Assembly: GCA_021846045.1 (NCBI GenBank)
Contig: JAJZCM010000015.1
Location: 1-37,354, forward strand
From: a bacterium
Lineage (GTDB): Bacteria; Elusimicrobiota; Elusimicrobia; UBA1565; UBA9628
DNA length: 37,354 nucleotides
Reading direction: 5' to 3'
Made by a program: the position numbers and the translations under genes. This document shows, in pieces, positions 24,830 through 34,247 of this stretch (within the stretch, counting starts at the first letter, position 1; the number at the start of each line of letters is the position of its first letter). The notes beneath the pieces were generated by a model, which made no database searches, was not told the DNA's origin, and saw nothing but the letters and a program-made list of their open reading frames with translations.

Positions 24830-25715
24830 GGGCTTCTATTCTAGCGTCCAGCGGCGGGTGACTGGCAAAAAGCGCGGCGATGAGCCCCCGGCCGTGCCCG
24901 TTGATTTTGAAAGTTGAAAGAGCCGGGGCGCGATTGTCTTGACCTGACAGCGTGGTCTGAAGAGACTCAAGAGCGTGAATCATGGTCTGCGGACTCGTCA
25001 GATGGGCCGAGCTGGAATCGGCGGCGTATTCCCTCCGACGCGAAAACCAATAGATGATGGGGGAAGCCAAAATAAACAAGACCGTTTCCAAGGCGTTGAT
25101 CAAAAGAAACTGCGCGATAAAGCCGAGCCCGCCGCGCTCATCCTCTCCTTTCTGCATCGCGTTTTCAATCAAAAAGGCCAGAACTTGCGCGGCAAAAATA
25201 ACGAAGGTGTTGACGACGCCTTGCAAAAGCGTCATCGTCACCATATCGCCGTTGACGATGTGGGATATTTCGTGACCGATGACGCCGTCAACGGCGCTTG
25301 AATCCATGTTTTCCAAAAGCGAGCTGGAAATCGCCAAAAGCGCGCGGCGGCGGCTGGGGCCCGTGGCGAAAGCATTGATCTCGGGGCTCTGGTAAATCCC
25401 AATTTCCGGCACGGTCTCAAGCCCCGCGCGCTGGCAAAGACTTTGCACCTTGGCCACGACTTGAGTTTCCAAATCTCCTCGCGGATTCGCCGCGTCAATG
25501 ACCTGAACCCCCAAAGACATTTTCGCCATCCAGCGGGACAGCTGAAGCGAAATAAAAGCGCCGCCGAATCCAAAAAGAGCGCACATGACGAGAAGGGACT
25601 GGTAGTTGATTCCCCGCGATCCCAACCAAGGCTGAAGCCCCAACAGGCTGATAACGGAAGAGATGACCAAAAGGACCAACAAATTGACGGCGATAAAGAG
25701 AACGATGCGCTTCAT
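24813..25715 (-). CDS. htpX: Membrane zinc metalloprotease HtpX
   Basis: AVDGVIGHEISHIVNGDMVTMTLLQGVVNTFVIF (HExxH), ISLQLSRWMAKMSLGVQVID, FSRRREYAADSSSAHLTSPQTMIHALESL, FASHPPLDARIEALKRR. Confidence 0.95.
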   Translation of the reverse strand: MKRIVLFIAVNLLVLLVISSVISLLGLQPWLGSRGINYQSLLVMCALFGFGGAFISLQLSRWMAKMSLGVQVIDAANPRGDLETQVVAKVQSLCQRAGLETVPEIGIYQSPEINAFATGPSRRRALLAISSSLLENMDSSAVDGVIGHEISHIVNGDMVTMTLLQGVVNTFVIFAAQVLAFLIENAMQKGEDERGGLGFIAQFLLINALETVLFILASPIIYWFSRRREYAADSSSAHLTSPQTMIHALESLQTTLSGQDNRAPALSTFKINGHGRGLIAALFASHPPLDARIEALKRRM

Positions 25716-25847
25716 AAAAACCTCCTAAGACTGCGACCAATCAGGGCCTTAATTCTCAAATTACGACCCTAGCTTGATTATACAATTTTACCTCAATTCA
25801 ATATTCCGCAGCCCGTGGTGATGAGCCATGGTATACTATTTGTGTCT

Positions 25848-27332
25848 ATGACGAAACTCGATCTCGAAACGCTCAAGAGTCACTTGTGGGAATCGGCGAA
25901 TATTCTCAGAGGCAGCATTGACGCTTCCGACTACAAGAACTATATCTTCGGCCTGCTGTTTCTCAAAAGGCTGTCCGATGTTTTTGATGAGGAAGCCGAA
26001 AAGTTGATCAAGGAGGGCAAGAGCAAGAAAATCGCCTTCGAGGAAGAGGACGAGCACGAATTTTTTGTTCCTGCGAAGGCTCACTGGAAGCATCTCACCA
26101 CGCTAACCCAGAATCTTGGTGACGCCCTCAACAAGGCCAACGACCAGCTTGAAGAGCATAACCGATCTCTCGAGGGCGTTCTCTCGGCTACCGACTTTAA
26201 CGACAAGGACCGGCTTCCCGATAGCGCTCTCTCAAGACTGATCGTTCATTTTTCAAACATTAATCTTCGCAATGAAAATCTTGCCGAGCCGGACATGCTT
26301 GGCCGCGCCTATGAGTATTTAATCGCGCAATTTGCCGATGACGCGGGTAAAAAGGGCGGCGAGTTCTACACTCCAAAAGAAGTTGTCAGCTTACTGGTTG
26401 ATATCCTTGATCCCCAAGAAGGCATGTATGTTTGCGATCCGGCTTGCGGTTCAGGCGGTATGCTGGTTCAGGCCGTGCATCATCTAAAATCCCTTCATCA
26501 GAACGCGAAAAACATCGTGCTTCACGGCCAAGAGAAAAATATCGGCACCTGGGCCATCTGCAAGATGAATATGCTCCTTCATGGAATTTCAGGGGCGCGA
26601 ATCGAGAAGGGCGACACCATCCGGGAGCCAAAGCTTCTTCAGAAGGGGAAACTCGTCGAGTACGACATCGTCATCGCGAACCCTCCCTTTTCGCTTAAGA
26701 ACTGGGGCGTTGAGTCCGCCGAAAACGACGCCTTTGGCCGCTTCAGATACGGATTGCCGCCGCAGAGTTACGGCGACTTCGCCTTTGTCCAGCACATGAT
26801 CGCGACCTTAAAGCCCTTTGGCCGCGCCGGCATCGTCTTGCCGCATGGCGTACTCTTTCGCGGCGGGGCCGAAGGCAAGATCAGGCAGGGCCTCATTGAG
26901 GAAGATTTGATCGAGGCGGTGATCGGCCTGCCCTCGAATATATTTTCCGGAGCCGGTATCCCGGTCTGTCTATTCATCTTGAACAAGAAAAAACCGGCGC
27001 AGAGAAAAGGCAAGGTTTTCTTTCTGTATGGGGCGCGAGACTTTAAGCAACTTAAGAGCAAAAACGAGTTAAGGCCGGAGGATATCGATAAGATCGTCAA
27101 GGCCTATCGCTCTTGCGGAACCGCTGAGAAATATTCGAGGCCGGTCAGCTTGGATGAAATTCGCCGCAATGACTATAACCTCAACATTCCTCGCTACGTT
27201 GATATCACGGAAGACGAAGCGCCGATTGATGTCCAGCAAACAATCAACGATTTGATCGTGTTGAAAAAAGAGCGCGCGCAGGCCGAGGAAAAAGTCGAGG
27301 GGTATCTTAAGGAGCTGGGGTACAAGGCATGA
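25848..27332 (+). CDS. hsdM: Type I restriction-modification DNA methyltransferase subunit HsdM
   Basis: MTKLDLETLKSHLWESANILRGSIDASDYKNYIFGLLFLKRLSDVFDEE; GRAYEYLIAQFADDAGKKGGEFYTPKEVVSLLV; VCDPACGSGGML; DIVIANPPFSLKNWG (NPPF). Confidence 0.95.
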   Translation: MTKLDLETLKSHLWESANILRGSIDASDYKNYIFGLLFLKRLSDVFDEEAEKLIKEGKSKKIAFEEEDEHEFFVPAKAHWKHLTTLTQNLGDALNKANDQLEEHNRSLEGVLSATDFNDKDRLPDSALSRLIVHFSNINLRNENLAEPDMLGRAYEYLIAQFADDAGKKGGEFYTPKEVVSLLVDILDPQEGMYVCDPACGSGGMLVQAVHHLKSLHQNAKNIVLHGQEKNIGTWAICKMNMLLHGISGARIEKGDTIREPKLLQKGKLVEYDIVIANPPFSLKNWGVESAENDAFGRFRYGLPPQSYGDFAFVQHMIATLKPFGRAGIVLPHGVLFRGGAEGKIRQGLIEEDLIEAVIGLPSNIFSGAGIPVCLFILNKKKPAQRKGKVFFLYGARDFKQLKSKNELRPEDIDKIVKAYRSCGTAEKYSRPVSLDEIRRNDYNLNIPRYVDITEDEAPIDVQQTINDLIVLKKERAQAEEKVEGYLKELGYKA

Positions 27333-27341
27333 GGAAGAAGC

Positions 27342-28145
27342 ATGTTATTTTTTATTGACGAAAGCTGGCAGCTGTCGGCTGACAAAAAGCACAAAGCGGG
27401 AGTTTTGTGCGCGATTCCCATTGACAGCCAGAATTTCAACGACTTTTCAGTCCAATTATTCAATCTCAAGAAAAAACATCTTGGATTTGAGGGCGGCAAC
27501 TTGGAAATCAAAGGGCACAAATTATTACAGCGTTACTACTTTAAGTTAGAGAAAAAATTTCAGGATAAAAGCGTCCAGCTCAACCTAGCGCGGGACATAT
27601 TGTCTCTGTGCGAAAAGAGCGGCCTCAAGGCTTTTGCGACCGTTACTTTTCCTAAAGAAGAGTTGGATTTGGCCTGCGCTAACCCAAACCAATTGGAGAG
27701 GCCATTTTTCTTTCTATTCGAGCGGATTAATCAATTCATGAGGGAAAATCACACCGACATGATTGCCAAACTGGTCTTCGATGATCGCGACGTTAAAACG
27801 AACAATCGCATATCGGCCAGCGTTAGTAATTTCCTTCACAAATCGCATGTAGGGAAATCGTTCGATCGCATATTGAAGGTCCCATTATTCGCCATTTCGA
27901 AGGAAAATGCGGGAATTCAGATGGCGGACATTTGCGGCTATATTATCGGCAGATGGTTTACGGGGGACAATGGTGAGATTTCCCAATTTTTCCGAAGGGT
28001 TGAATCTTTTCAATATGTGAGCGCGGAATTGGTCGGCAAGTTGCCCAACGGCGATCCCTGTCCTTTAAAAGGAATAAAAGTGATCAAAAAAGAACGGGCC
28101 GATCGTAAAAACATACCAATCGGCCCGGATTCTGATGAAGACTAA
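27342..28145 (+). CDS. DUF3800-like protein (first in the island)
   Basis: MLFFIDESWQLS start; KLVFDDRD mid motif; NAGIQMADICGYIIGRW C-terminal motif typical of DUF3800 proteins. Confidence 0.75.
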   Translation: MLFFIDESWQLSADKKHKAGVLCAIPIDSQNFNDFSVQLFNLKKKHLGFEGGNLEIKGHKLLQRYYFKLEKKFQDKSVQLNLARDILSLCEKSGLKAFATVTFPKEELDLACANPNQLERPFFFLFERINQFMRENHTDMIAKLVFDDRDVKTNNRISASVSNFLHKSHVGKSFDRILKVPLFAISKENAGIQMADICGYIIGRWFTGDNGEISQFFRRVESFQYVSAELVGKLPNGDPCPLKGIKVIKKERADRKNIPIGPDSDED

Positions 28146-28295
28146 AATAGAGCTGGCAGTTCAACGCGCCCAGATGGGTCAACGTTCAACTTATCGCAAG
28201 GCCAGAGGGCCCCACACCAACCCTGACAAGATTATAGCAGACCTTGGACAATCCGTCAATAGAAAGAAACGATCGGGGTACATAGGGAAGAAAAA

Positions 28296-29816
28296 ATGAC
28301 GAAAAAATATGCGCATCCCCTTGAGGAGAATCCATTATTCGGATCATTGCCGATCGAGCTTTCAGAAAACATCCGTTCCATAAATCCCTGGTGGAGAAAC
28401 GAGCCATTTCCTGATTTGCCGAAATTTCATCGTTGGGTATTCAAGCGATTAAAGCATCTGCTTGATCAAGGCATGACCCCGGCTACGGTTTTGCGCGGGC
28501 CGCGCCGAGTTGGGAAAACCATATTGATCAAGCAAATCATTCAGGACCTTCTCGACGCCGGGGTCCCGTCCGGCCATATCCTTTATGTCCCATTTGATGA
28601 GCTTCCATCCCTCCAAGGAATCCAAGAACCGGTGTTGGCGGTGGCGCGCTGGTTTGAAAGGGAGATTATAAAATCTTCCTTCAACGCTATCGGCAAGACC
28701 GCGCAGCCGGCGTATCTTTTTTTCGACGAAGTTCAAAATTTGGAATCTTGGGCGCCCCAAATAAAAAATCTTGTGGACAATCACTCAATCCGCGCCCTCA
28801 TTACCGGCAGCTCGTCTTTGCATATCGAAGCGGGCCGCGACAGTTTGGCCGGACGCATCACGACCGTTGATTTGGGCCCGCTGTTTCTTCGGGAGATTGC
28901 CGAGCTTAGATTCGGGGAAGCGACCGGCCCATTTTGGGGCGACAACGGGTTGGACAAGATCGTCCAGCGCGATTTCTGGATGCAGGCCAAGGAGCGGGCC
29001 AAGCAGGAGACGAGCCTACGAACGCAATCCTTTGCCGCTTTTTCCGAACGCGGCGCCTATCCTATCGCGCATGAGAAAGCGAACACTCCCTGGCCGGAAG
29101 TCGCCGATTATCTAAACGAAACCGTCATCCAACGGGCTATTCAGCATGACCTGCGCATAGGAAGCAGGGGACAGAAGCGGGATGAGAAACTTCTGGAAGA
29201 AGTCTTCCGTCTGTGCTGCCGCTACGCCGGACAAGCCACGGGGCAAAGGGCGTTTGTTCCAGAAATTCGTCAAGCGTTGTCCGGCAATATCGGCTGGAAT
29301 CGGGTTCTTAACTATTTGCGTTTCCTCGATGGGACGCTGCTGATTCGCTTGATTAAGCCGCTAGAACTTCGACTGAAAAAACAGAAATCGCCGCCTAAAA
29401 TCTGCCTTTGCGATCATGCTCTGCGGGCAAGCTGGCTTCAGGAAGTCGTGCCCTTAGATCCAACCGGATTGTCTCAGAATCCGCATCTGACGGACTTGGC
29501 CGGCCACTTGGCCGAGAGCGCCTTGGGTTATTTCCTGGCTTCCATCCCGAACTTGGATACGGCCTATTTCCCGGCCCGCGCCGCCGAGCCGGAGGTGGAC
29601 TTCGTCCTGACGGTGGGGACCAAGCGCATTCCCGTCGAGGTGAAGTATCGCAAGCGCATCGATCCCCACGATGACACCGTGGGTTTGCGGGCGTTTCTTG
29701 AGAAGTCCGCCTATAATGCGCCGTTCGGCCTTCTTGTGACCTTGGATGATGATGTTGCCGTGTTGGACCCGAGGATTATTCCAATTTCGCTTTCTTCGCT
29801 ACTGTGGTTGAAATAG
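28296..29816 (+). CDS. AAA_14/DUF4143-type ATPase
   Basis: TVLRGPRRVGKTILIKQIIQDLL (Walker A), YLFFDEVQNLESWAPQIKNLVDN (Walker B), ALITGSSSLHIEAGRDSLAGRITTVDLGPLFLREI, C-terminal EVDFVLTVGTKRIPVEVKYRKRI. Confidence 0.9.
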   Translation: MTKKYAHPLEENPLFGSLPIELSENIRSINPWWRNEPFPDLPKFHRWVFKRLKHLLDQGMTPATVLRGPRRVGKTILIKQIIQDLLDAGVPSGHILYVPFDELPSLQGIQEPVLAVARWFEREIIKSSFNAIGKTAQPAYLFFDEVQNLESWAPQIKNLVDNHSIRALITGSSSLHIEAGRDSLAGRITTVDLGPLFLREIAELRFGEATGPFWGDNGLDKIVQRDFWMQAKERAKQETSLRTQSFAAFSERGAYPIAHEKANTPWPEVADYLNETVIQRAIQHDLRIGSRGQKRDEKLLEEVFRLCCRYAGQATGQRAFVPEIRQALSGNIGWNRVLNYLRFLDGTLLIRLIKPLELRLKKQKSPPKICLCDHALRASWLQEVVPLDPTGLSQNPHLTDLAGHLAESALGYFLASIPNLDTAYFPARAAEPEVDFVLTVGTKRIPVEVKYRKRIDPHDDTVGLRAFLEKSAYNAPFGLLVTLDDDVAVLDPRIIPISLSSLLWLK

Positions 29817-29823
29817 AAAACGT

Positions 29824-30027
29824 ATGACGCTTCAAGAATTTCGAGAATCACTGCTCGACCAAACCCTGACCTTTCTCTGGCGGCAATGCTCGGCTTTGGA
29901 AATGAGTCGCTATGAGCCCAGGCTTTCGACCGCAGGACTCCCGTCCGATCTGCAACAAAAGACCGCGCTAAAACTGTTGAGCAACATTTTTGGATTAGAA
30001 TATGGCGAACCAAGTCACCACGCTTAA
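29824..30027 (+). CDS. Small 67-aa ORF overlapping the hsdS start; possibly a truncated remnant
   Basis: MTLQEFRESLLDQTLTFLWRQCSALEMSRYEPRLSTAGLPSDLQQKTALKLLSNIFGLEYGEPSHHA; follows the ATPase by a few bp and overlaps 30002..31249. Confidence 0.4.
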   Translation: MTLQEFRESLLDQTLTFLWRQCSALEMSRYEPRLSTAGLPSDLQQKTALKLLSNIFGLEYGEPSHHA

Positions 30028-31249
30028 GATGGAGCAAAAGTTCAAGAAAACTCCCGCCGGGGAGATTCCGATGGATTGGGATGTCGTCAAATTGGGTGAT
30101 ATATCAATTCAACCGGAAGAGCGATTTGTCCCTGTCCCGGGAGATGCCCGTCCTTACATTGGCCTCGAACATATTGGTAGTGGTACCGGACGTCTATTAT
30201 CCACTGGAACCTCCACGACGGTATCAAGTCTGAAGTCAATTTTTCGGGCAGGAGACATTCTTTTTGGAAAATTGCGCCCAAATCTGAAAAAGGTTGTCAT
30301 GCCTCCGTTTGCTGGAGTATGTTCCACTGACATTATGGTCATCCGACCCAAGGATGGATTCTCCCGATCTTTCATGTTCTACCGTCTTCAATCCGCAACA
30401 GCGTTCGATTTTGCCGTAGGAACATCGGGCGGCACTAAGATGCCACGGACATCTTGGCCGCTTTTTAGAAATTATGCCTTCCCCTGTCCACATTTAGCCG
30501 AGCAGAAAAAGATCGCCGAGATTCTTTCTACTGTTGATGACGCCATTGAGAAAACCCGCGCCGGCATTGAAAAAAGCAATCAGCTCAAAAAAGGCCTGAT
30601 GCAAACCCTCCTCACCCGCGGCATCGGGCATAAAAAGTTTAAGAAGAGTCCCGCTGGGGAGATTCCGGTGGAGTGGGAACTATTGACCCTTGGGAAAATC
30701 TCTGAGATACGGAGAGGGGCCTCTCCACGGCCAATTGGAGATCCGAAGTTTTTTGGAAATGGACGGGGATGGGTCAGAATTGCAGATGTTACCAGAAGCA
30801 CGAAATTCCTCCGAACAACCGAACAGCAGCTTTCCCATCTTGGTGAAGCTGGCAGCGTAAAAGTGGATCACGGCGACATCATCATGAGCATATGCGCAAC
30901 AATAGGGAAACCTATAATTGTGGATATGGAGGCGTGTATCCATGACGGTTTCGTCCTCTTCGAAAAATTATCGCCACGAATCCTCAAGGAGTTTCTCTAC
31001 TACTTCCTGCAATGGAAAGAGAACTACTTAGCAGGCAAAGGCCAGCCAGGCGCTCAAAAGAACCTGAACACAACAATCGTGGGAGAAACGGAAATACCTC
31101 TTCCTCCTATCAGTCAACAGAAGTATATCGCCGAGATTTTGTCCGCAGTGGATATGGAAATCGAAAAACAAGAATCGGCGCGTATAATACTTCAGAGGCT
31201 TAAAAAGAGCTTGATGCAAGTGCTTTTAACTGGCAGATTACGGATATAA
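30002..31249 (+). CDS. hsdS: Type I restriction-modification specificity subunit HsdS
   Basis: Two target-recognition halves with repeated motifs: KFKKTPAGEIPMDWDVVKLGDI / KFKKSPAGEIPVEWELLTLGKI, and AEQKKIAEILSTVDDAIEKTRAGIEKSNQLKKGLMQTLLT / SQQKYIAEILSAVDMEIEKQ...LKKSLMQVLLT. Confidence 0.93.
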   Translation: MANQVTTLKMEQKFKKTPAGEIPMDWDVVKLGDISIQPEERFVPVPGDARPYIGLEHIGSGTGRLLSTGTSTTVSSLKSIFRAGDILFGKLRPNLKKVVMPPFAGVCSTDIMVIRPKDGFSRSFMFYRLQSATAFDFAVGTSGGTKMPRTSWPLFRNYAFPCPHLAEQKKIAEILSTVDDAIEKTRAGIEKSNQLKKGLMQTLLTRGIGHKKFKKSPAGEIPVEWELLTLGKISEIRRGASPRPIGDPKFFGNGRGWVRIADVTRSTKFLRTTEQQLSHLGEAGSVKVDHGDIIMSICATIGKPIIVDMEACIHDGFVLFEKLSPRILKEFLYYFLQWKENYLAGKGQPGAQKNLNTTIVGETEIPLPPISQQKYIAEILSAVDMEIEKQESARIILQRLKKSLMQVLLTGRLRI

Positions 31250-31260
31250 TTAGAAAATAA

Positions 31261-32277
31261 ATGAAGAAACGCTGGGAGTATCTTCGCCTCCTCGAAATAT
31301 CCTTGCACGCCATACGTTCGGCAATTGACTGCTTTAACCGTGTCTACGATCCCTATAAAATTGAGACGTGCCTGATCCTCATGACGAATGCCTGGGAATT
31401 GTTGGGGAAAGCTATCCTTGTCAAGACAAGAGGTAAGAAAAGTATTCAAAAAGATCGCCACGGCAATACCCTCCCGGCGGAGCAAATAGTCACTAAACTC
31501 CGAAGTTTTGAATTTTTAGATGAGAATCAAGAGCACTGCCTTCAACAAGTTATTTCACTCAGAAACCACGCATCTCATCATCTTCTTCCCGCAATCCCGG
31601 ACGAGGTGCTTCATCACTTGTTTTATTTTGGATGCAAGTTTTATAAAGATTTAGTCGTCAAACAATTTCCAAGACAGCCCAATATACCGAAACAAAACTT
31701 CCTGTCAATCTCATTTGATAATCTAACAACGTATGCAGAAAAGGTCCAGTCGCTCGTTGGAAGGATGAAAAGAAGCAAACAAGATATGCAACTTGTGTGG
31801 CTACTTGAAAGAGGTGTGTGCTTTGATGGCGTGAAATACATTTCGCAGGATCAATTCGAACGGCAATATAAAAATAAACGCAAAGTTTTGCCGCACCTCC
31901 AGGTAGGCAAATTCTTAAAGGACTCTGAGATGATCAGGGTTGTCCTAATTCAAGCCCCTAAAAACTTTACGGCAGACATAACTCTACGCAAGGGGAAACC
32001 AACTGAGTCGGCTCTGCCTGTTGCCATCAAGAAAACTGACTTGGAGAAAGATTACCCATATCTGACCGTAGAAATGGCCAGCAAACTTGGCAAAAGCCAA
32101 AACTATGTAGCCTATACGCTTAAAAAGCTGAATTACAAAGAGGATTCCCGCTATCACCAATCCGTGCGGTCTTCAAAAAGTGGCACTGTCAACCGTTATT
32201 CAGAAAGCGCATTGAATGACCTTAAGAAATTTCTGGATGGAAATCCTGGATTTAATCCTTATGCAAATGAACCCTAG
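31261..32277 (+). CDS. HEPN-like (DUF3644-like) protein with C-terminal helix-turn-helix
   Basis: CLILMTNAWELLGKAILVKTRGKK N-terminal helical region; QQVISLRNHASHHLLP contains R-x4-H (HEPN-type RNase motif); C-terminal TVEMASKLGKSQNYVAYTLKKLNY HTH pattern. Confidence 0.65.
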   Translation: MKKRWEYLRLLEISLHAIRSAIDCFNRVYDPYKIETCLILMTNAWELLGKAILVKTRGKKSIQKDRHGNTLPAEQIVTKLRSFEFLDENQEHCLQQVISLRNHASHHLLPAIPDEVLHHLFYFGCKFYKDLVVKQFPRQPNIPKQNFLSISFDNLTTYAEKVQSLVGRMKRSKQDMQLVWLLERGVCFDGVKYISQDQFERQYKNKRKVLPHLQVGKFLKDSEMIRVVLIQAPKNFTADITLRKGKPTESALPVAIKKTDLEKDYPYLTVEMASKLGKSQNYVAYTLKKLNYKEDSRYHQSVRSSKSGTVNRYSESALNDLKKFLDGNPGFNPYANEP

Positions 32278-32950
32278 ACCTAATTTTAACGAATCCACTC
32301 TCTCTGAAAAACCCGCGATCGAGCAATTGGTCGGCATGGGTTACGCATTCATCCCGGGTGACAAGCTCGACCCGGAGGCAACACGATCCACGCTCGATAA
32401 AGCTGTCCGCCGAACTTTGCAGGGGTGCGTAGCGGCAATCGCTTTCTTGACCGTGTTAGTGGTTTCAGCACGAGCAAACTCTCCCAAGCCAGCTGGTCTC
32501 AGAAACACGACAGAACGCCACACTATTCAAAATCCTACTATGCCGAGCGCATTTGCCCAGAAAAAGGATATACCCGTCAGTCGGGATTCGGCGAACTCAT
32601 CAGCAGAAAAATCCAGCGTTTATGAGACCCTTTTACTCGCCCTCTCCGCGATGGAAGGTATTCTGTTTGCAATGTTGGGTGTTATTGTCCAAGTCGATTC
32701 CGCTCGCTCCCTAAGAATGGGTTCCAAAGTGTTCCCGATTATTCCATACGTATCTTTTGCACTAACAGCCTTCTGGCTCCAAGCATTGTTTCTCATTCCG
32801 TTTGACATCGGACGTCTTAAGCCAGTGTGTGCTTATGCCATATTTACCGTCAGCGTCATCGCAATCGGAGCAATCGCGGTTCGGGCCATCCGCGCACTCG
32901 ATCCTAACCATGTGGTTGACCGAACACTGGATTGGTATTTCAATGAGTAG
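32267..32950 (+). CDS. Fusion of HsdR N-terminal fragment to a ~4-TM membrane protein
   Basis: MNPRPNFNESTLSEKPAIEQLVGMGYAFIPGDKLDPEATRSTLDKAVRR is near-identical to the HsdR start at 35107; then hydrophobic segments QGCVAAIAFLTVLVVSA, LLLALSAMEGILFAMLGVIVQV, FPIIPYVSFALTAFWLQALFLIPF, CAYAIFTVSVIAIGAIAV. Confidence 0.75.
   Translation: MNPRPNFNESTLSEKPAIEQLVGMGYAFIPGDKLDPEATRSTLDKAVRRTLQGCVAAIAFLTVLVVSARANSPKPAGLRNTTERHTIQNPTMPSAFAQKKDIPVSRDSANSSAEKSSVYETLLLALSAMEGILFAMLGVIVQVDSARSLRMGSKVFPIIPYVSFALTAFWLQALFLIPFDIGRLKPVCAYAIFTVSVIAIGAIAVRAIRALDPNHVVDRTLDWYFNE
32282..32412 (+). repeat. Duplicated 5' end of hsdR (copy A, 87-bp internal deletion)
   Basis: 131 bp aligning to 35110-35327 (218 bp). 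60 bp (gcgatcgagc...gctcgacccg) are identical; flanking differences are mostly third-codon; an 87-bp in-frame gap. Confidence 0.9.
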
Positions 32951-34247
32951 CATTGTAGCAACCAGCCGAAAAAGTCAAGCGGCGGATTCTCTAGTAGACT
33001 TGCTCATTCAACTTGCTGTTGGTCGAGAATATCGCACACTGAGGTACTTCTCCGATTCTCTCCTTCGTCGAGTTGAGAATCTTCCAGCAGATCGGGTTAA
33101 AAGAAAAGCCGATCCGCTTATTTTTGCCTTTTCTCAATTTATTCTGGACCCGATGTTCGATGATGAACAGGCTCGACGAACGGTTAATGATCTGTTTGGT
33201 TGCCTTGTCGAGCATCGTGTTGGTCGGATTCCCCAAGGGCTAGATGACATCGACAGGCTGGTATTTAACGGTCTAATTCCTCGGTTCATGATGGCTTCCA
33301 AGACGGGCGACTCCAAAACCATAACTCGCGCGGCCGAGGGCGTTGTCGAGCTTCCACGAATACTTTCCGGTTTCATTATCGCCTCCGATTTGGAAAGATT
33401 TAGAAAGTTGGCCGATTTGTTGCCAGCCCTCTTTCACGACGAACTTAAGAATCGGAGCTACGTCCAATTTCAACTGGCCTCGGCAAATCTCATAGACGCG
33501 CTGTCTGCCTGGCAGCGGATGGAAAACTCAAAAGCTGAATTTACGCCGCATGTTGAGCAATTGCTTCGCGCCATGATCGCCGTCCAGAAAATTTTATTGG
33601 AGAACTCGAATGGCCCCGAAGTAGTAGGGCCTCTGGCGGACAATATTCTTGCGGTTATGCGCGCGCTCATCAAAATAGAGTACGAGGAGAAAATGTTCCC
33701 AGTCGCACTGAACGCCCTTAAATCCGAGTGTGACGCGATCGACAAATACCCCAGTCTAAGACCGCATCTCTTTGCCGATCTTGAGAATCATGCGTCCCTA
33801 GCGGCACAATATGCCGATCCGAAAGACTTCCGATCAGTTCTTCAATATTGGTCTCTTGCAATGAGGGATGGCTTCCCGCAAGATTTGTACTCGAGATTTG
33901 TGGGTCTAGTCGCGCAACATTGCGACAAACAAAGAATTCTTGATGTCGCAATCCAATTCGCATCGAAAGAATTCCATTTTCTTGTTACTGAACCTGCCCA
34001 AAAAATTTATCCTCAATTTTACCAATACCCCTTGTTTGTTGCCGCCTTGGGAATCGAAAGCAAAGCGACATTCCCTGAAGATTTCAGCAAATTGACCAGA
34101 GCTATTATGGAGCGCCTGCAGGGTCTGGAAAGGACCACACAAGAGGCTGTTCGGAAGAATATCCGGACACTTTGGCGTGAAATGGTCAATGCGGACATGA
34201 GCGATGAGGACTACGATCGGGTATGGGAAAAGCTTCTCGCAATTTAA
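32944..34247 (+). CDS. All-helical protein of unknown function
   Basis: 434-aa ORF from MSSIVATSRKSQAADSLVDLLIQLAVGREYRTLRYFSDSLLRR...; start overlaps the membrane-protein stop (ATGAGTAG). Helix-rich, no family recognised. Confidence 0.7.

Noticed and set aside
25815-25847. ORF-track start of hsdM at 25815
   Set aside because: MTKLDLETLKSHLWESAN at 25848 is the canonical HsdM N-terminus; the extension shows no conserved content.
30038-30677. Direct repeat aagttYaagaaRaSt...gagattccg in hsdS (30038 and 30635)
   Set aside because: Expected: the two half-subunits of HsdS share conserved regions; not a novel repeat.
32802-32943. ORF-track start of the helical protein at 32802
   Set aside because: Would overlap the membrane protein by ~150 bp; ATG 32944 at the ATGAGTAG junction is the more plausible start.
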